Source: an uncultured Lachnospiraceae bacterium
GTDB lineage: Bacteria; Bacillota_A; Clostridia; Lachnospirales; Lachnospiraceae
Length of the DNA stretch: 26,625 nucleotides
Direction: 5' to 3'
NCBI GenBank assembly: GCA_902795715.1
Contig: CADBME010000038.1
Span: 1 to 26,625, forward strand
A program made the position numbers and the translations under genes. The notes beneath the pieces were generated by a model. That model was not told the origin of the DNA, did no database searches, and saw only the letters and a program-made list of their open reading frames with translations. This document shows positions 24,287 through 26,625 of the stretch, piece after piece (the stretch's first letter is position 1; each line of letters opens with the position of its first letter).

Positions 24287-24378
24287 ACAGACATAACAAA
24301 GAAATACATAAGAGATGCGTCAAGCATCCGGCTCCGGAGCCGTCCGGCAAAGGAGCAGATAGAAAGGAGATAGATATT

Positions 24379-24810
24379 ATGTTGATGCCGAGTATTTTTG
24401 GAGATAATTTTGGATTGGATATGTTTGATGATTTCTTCCCCTACAGAAAGCTTCGCACTGTACCGGAGAATACCCCTATCCGAACAGATATTAAGGATCT
24501 GGGAGAAAACTATCAGCTTGAGATGGAGTTGCCGGGATTTAGCAAAGATGATATCCAGGCCGAGTTAAAGGAAGGATATCTGACCGTCATAGCTCAGAAG
24601 GACACATCCAATGACGAGAAGAATGAGGAAGGAAAATACATTCGCAGAGAACGTTATGTAGGTAAATATCAGAGAAGCTTCTTTGTTGGAAAGCACGTAA
24701 CTCAGGAAGATATTCAGGCTTCCTTCAAGGATGGCATCCTGGACATCACCTTCCCCAAGGAAGAATCCAAACCGAAGATTGAAGAGAAAAAGCTGATCGA
24801 AATCCAATAA
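24379..24810 (+). CDS. Small heat-shock protein, Hsp20/alpha-crystallin family
   Basis: This 143-residue ATP-independent chaperone should bind unfolding proteins in the cytoplasm and hold them for refolding by DnaK/GroE. A short N-terminal arm (FDDFFPYRKL) leads into the alpha-crystallin domain at about 33-130, with the ELPGFSKDDI and DGILDITFPKEE blocks; the C-terminal oligomer-locking IxI motif is Ile140-Glu-Ile142. The length is typical (compare clostridial Hsp18). AAAGGAGA at 24363-24370 supports the ATG. It is monocistronic, under a CIRCE-covered promoter, with its own terminator, so it belongs to the HrcA regulon. Confidence 0.96.
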   Translation: MLMPSIFGDNFGLDMFDDFFPYRKLRTVPENTPIRTDIKDLGENYQLEMELPGFSKDDIQAELKEGYLTVIAQKDTSNDEKNEEGKYIRRERYVGKYQRSFFVGKHVTQEDIQASFKDGILDITFPKEESKPKIEEKKLIEIQ

Positions 24811-24845
24811 AAAAACAGATAAGTAAATCATTTTACCTCCAACCG

Positions 24846-24876
24846 GCTCTGCCGCATTTTGCGGCAGAGCTTTTTT
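24846..24876 (+). terminator. Terminator after the small heat-shock gene
   Basis: GCTCTGCCGC and GCGGCAGAGC form a perfect 10-bp stem with a five-base loop, followed by six T. Confidence 0.95.
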
Positions 24877-24901
24877 CTGTCTGCCATAACTTTTAATAAT
24901 G

Positions 24902-24930
24902 TTGAGTTTTGGAAACTGCTGTGATAGAAT
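24902..24930 (+). promoter_or_regulatory. Promoter of the lipid kinase (and probably serS)
   Basis: TTGAGT (24902-24907), 17-bp spacer, TAGAAT (24925-24930) with TGA directly before it (extended -10). It follows the hsp20 terminator. The leader is about 70 bases. Confidence 0.65.
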
Positions 24931-25006
24931 GGAACAACGGGTGAGTAATCTCAGAAAAAAGATTACCGAATTATTCCGGGCTAGTGTCAGACGGAGGACC
25001 ATTTTT

Positions 25007-25921
25007 ATGAAGAAGGGGCTGTTTGTCATCAATCCATCATCTGGAAAGCAAAATTTCCAGGATAAAATACGTGAGATTATTGGTAAGCTGATTCTGGATC
25101 GGACATGTAATCTTATCGATGTTTTTTATACCCAAAAAAAAGATGATGCCCTGGTCAAGGTAGCACATTTAAAAAGCGGTGATTATGATTTTGTGGTTTC
25201 GGTGGGAGGAGACGGCACTTTGAATGAAGTCATTAATGGGGCGGTCCTCAGTGACAGCAGAATTCCGGTTGCGGTGATCTCCGCCGGGACGGTCAATGAT
25301 TTTGCCTCCAGCCTCAGTCTTCCCCAGGATGTCGAACCTTTTTGCGATATGATCAAGTCTTTCCGCACCAAGGTTGTTGATGTCGGCGCGGTGAATTATA
25401 AGTATTTTATCAACGTTGTTGCAGCCGGATTTATGTCGGACATCGGATTCAAGGTGACAAAAGATAAAAAAGCTTTTATGGGGAAGTTAGCTTACTATCT
25501 GGAGGGTGCTGCAGAGGTGCCTAACCAGCTGGCGAATACATTTCTGATGAGATTCACCAGCGATGAGAAGGTGCTGGAAGAAGAGATTATGCTTTTCATG
25601 GTGACCAACTCCAAGAGCGTGGGAGGCTTTAATGTTATTGCCCCCCTGGCCTCAGTGTCAGATGGACTGCTTGACGTTGTGATTATACGGAAGATGGATA
25701 TCTTCCAGATGATACCGCTGATGATTTCTCTCCTTCAGGGAGACCACGTGAATCATCCGGCAGTGGAATATCTCCAGACCAAAAGTATTCAGATTGAGAA
25801 TCTTTCCGGTAAAGCGATCATGGTGGATTATGACGGAGAATACCTGGAAGATACTTTCCCCCTGAATATCCGACTGTCGACTCATGGAATATCCCTGTTA
25901 ATACCTGCAGATAAAGAATAA
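25007..25921 (+). CDS. Diacylglycerol kinase family lipid kinase (YegS/DagK-like)
   Basis: The 304-residue cytoplasmic or peripheral-membrane kinase has the DAGK catalytic fold. FVINPSSGK at 7-14 and GGDGTLNEV at 67-75 are the two nucleotide-binding signatures, and ISAGTVNDFASSL around 88-100 matches the usual G-T-x-N-D-F block. The C-terminal beta domain contains the MVDYDGEYLEDTFP stretch typical of the family. It probably phosphorylates diacylglycerol for lipoteichoic acid and phospholipid turnover; other lipids are possible. I chose the ATG at 25007, with GGAGG at 24993-24997 and the family N-terminus; the open frame continues 36 codons upstream, but through the promoter. The serS start is 35 bp beyond its stop, so they may share a transcript. 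Confidence 0.93.
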   Translation: MKKGLFVINPSSGKQNFQDKIREIIGKLILDRTCNLIDVFYTQKKDDALVKVAHLKSGDYDFVVSVGGDGTLNEVINGAVLSDSRIPVAVISAGTVNDFASSLSLPQDVEPFCDMIKSFRTKVVDVGAVNYKYFINVVAAGFMSDIGFKVTKDKKAFMGKLAYYLEGAAEVPNQLANTFLMRFTSDEKVLEEEIMLFMVTNSKSVGGFNVIAPLASVSDGLLDVVIIRKMDIFQMIPLMISLLQGDHVNHPAVEYLQTKSIQIENLSGKAIMVDYDGEYLEDTFPLNIRLSTHGISLLIPADKE

Positions 25922-25955
25922 GATTTATAAATAAATACCGAAAGGGTGGTAGAAA

Positions 25956-26625
25956 ATGTTAGATATCAAATTTGTAAGAGAGAATCCTGAAATAGTAAAA
26001 CAGAATATCAAGAATAAGTTTCAGGATGAGAAGCTGCCTCTTGTTGATGAAGTGATTGAACTGGATGCAAAAAGAAGAGGAGCCCAGCAGGAAGCCGACG
26101 ACCTGCGCTCCAACAGAAAAAAGATATCAAAGCAGATTGGCGCCCTGATGAAACAAGGGAAAAAGGAAGAAGCGGAAGCTGTCAAAGAGCAGGTGACAAG
26201 GAATTCGGAAAGACTTGGTGAGCTGGAAGAGCTGGAGAGAGAACTGGCGCAGAAGGTTCGGGATATCATGATGAGAATTCCCAATATTATCGATCCCAGT
26301 GTCCCCATCGGGCGGGATGACAGCGAGAACGTGGAAGTACAGCGCTATGGAGAGCCTGTCGTTCCGGATTATGAGATTCCTTATCATACAGACATAATGA
26401 AATCTTTTGATGGAATTGATCTGGATTCAGCAGCCAAAGTTGCCGGAAACGGATTCTATTATCTGATGGGTGATATAGCCAGACTGCACTCGGCTGTGAT
26501 TTCCTATGCAAGAGATTTTATGATTGACAGGGGATTTACCTATTGTGTACCACCCTTTATGATCCGGAGCAACGTAGTAACCGGCGTTATGAGCTTTGCG
26601 GAGATGGATGCCATGATGTACAAGA
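25956..26625 (+). CDS. serS: Seryl-tRNA synthetase, N-terminal part (cut by the window end)
   Basis: The first 223 residues of a class II synthetase that charges tRNA-Ser. It opens MLDIKFVRENPEIVKQN, the standard SerS start. A long charged coiled coil at about 27-105 is the tRNA-binding arm. After IPNIIDPSVPIGRDDSENVEV the catalytic domain begins; motif 1 lies near FTYCVPPFMI, followed by MSFAEMDAMMYK. Motifs 2 and 3 lie beyond the window. The ribosome binding site AAAGGGTGG (25941-25949) is weaker than its neighbours'. No T-box fits in the 34 bases between it and the kinase gene. The last base of the window breaks a codon; nothing suggests that the gene itself is broken. Confidence 0.95.
   Translation, partial: MLDIKFVRENPEIVKQNIKNKFQDEKLPLVDEVIELDAKRRGAQQEADDLRSNRKKISKQIGALMKQGKKEEAEAVKEQVTRNSERLGELEELERELAQKVRDIMMRIPNIIDPSVPIGRDDSENVEVQRYGEPVVPDYEIPYHTDIMKSFDGIDLDSAAKVAGNGFYYLMGDIARLHSAVISYARDFMIDRGFTYCVPPFMIRSNVVTGVMSFAEMDAMMYK

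Noticed and set aside
24899..25006. Longer N-terminus for the lipid kinase
   Set aside because: The extra 36 codons run through the promoter at 24902-24930, and the family starts at MKKGLFVINP with a good ribosome binding site.

Overview
The window looks like ordinary chromosomal DNA of an anaerobic, low-to-mid GC Firmicute of the class Clostridia, most likely a Lachnospiraceae relative. The grounds are the oxygen-sensitive class III ribonucleotide reductase with its activase, formate-tetrahydrofolate ligase behind a ZTP-type riboswitch, a large Bacillus/Clostridium-type SRP RNA, a CIRCE/HrcA heat-shock operator, strong AGGAGG ribosome binding sites and TTGACA/TATAAT promoters. I see no transposase, integrase, phage gene, CRISPR array, tRNA or rRNA.

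Layout. 1-5030: an L,D-transpeptidase, a divergent single-AAA Clp-like ATPase with an unfamiliar N-terminal half, and a secreted N-acetylmuramoyl-L-alanine amidase. 5040-7580: nrdD, with a promoter covered by a pair of NrdR-like boxes spaced 32 bp centre to centre. 7600-12128: a GNAT acetyltransferase, a solute-binding lipoprotein, a large MscS-type channel with two Cache-like extracellular domains, then nrdG, so nrdD and nrdG are separated by three unrelated genes. 12180-12863 (minus): a seven-helix DUF4203-like membrane protein. 13093-16576: gltX, then the riboswitch and fhs. 16656-18164 (minus): a TPR-like/DUF6273 membrane protein. 18460-19140: a small secreted protein. 19351-23708: metG, tatD, rsmA and tadA, a translation and RNA/DNA maintenance group. 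23742-24005: SRP RNA. 24245-24810: a CIRCE-controlled small heat-shock protein. 25007-25921: a lipid kinase. 25956 to the window edge: serS, cut off by the end of the window.

How the genes fit together. Most of the window is housekeeping: translation (gltX, metG, serS, rsmA, tadA, SRP RNA), one-carbon and purine metabolism (fhs sensed through ZTP), anaerobic dNTP supply (nrdD/nrdG) and envelope remodelling (transpeptidase, amidase). The part that looks least described is the two-gene unit at 8305-11505: an amino-acid-type solute-binding lipoprotein with no ABC permease beside it, 12 bp ahead of an MscS pore carrying two extracellular sensor domains. I infer a ligand-responsive channel; the sequence shows the architecture, not the function. 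The D1-only Clp-like ATPase and the TPR/DUF6273 protein with a duplicated KVDI motif are the next most unusual genes.
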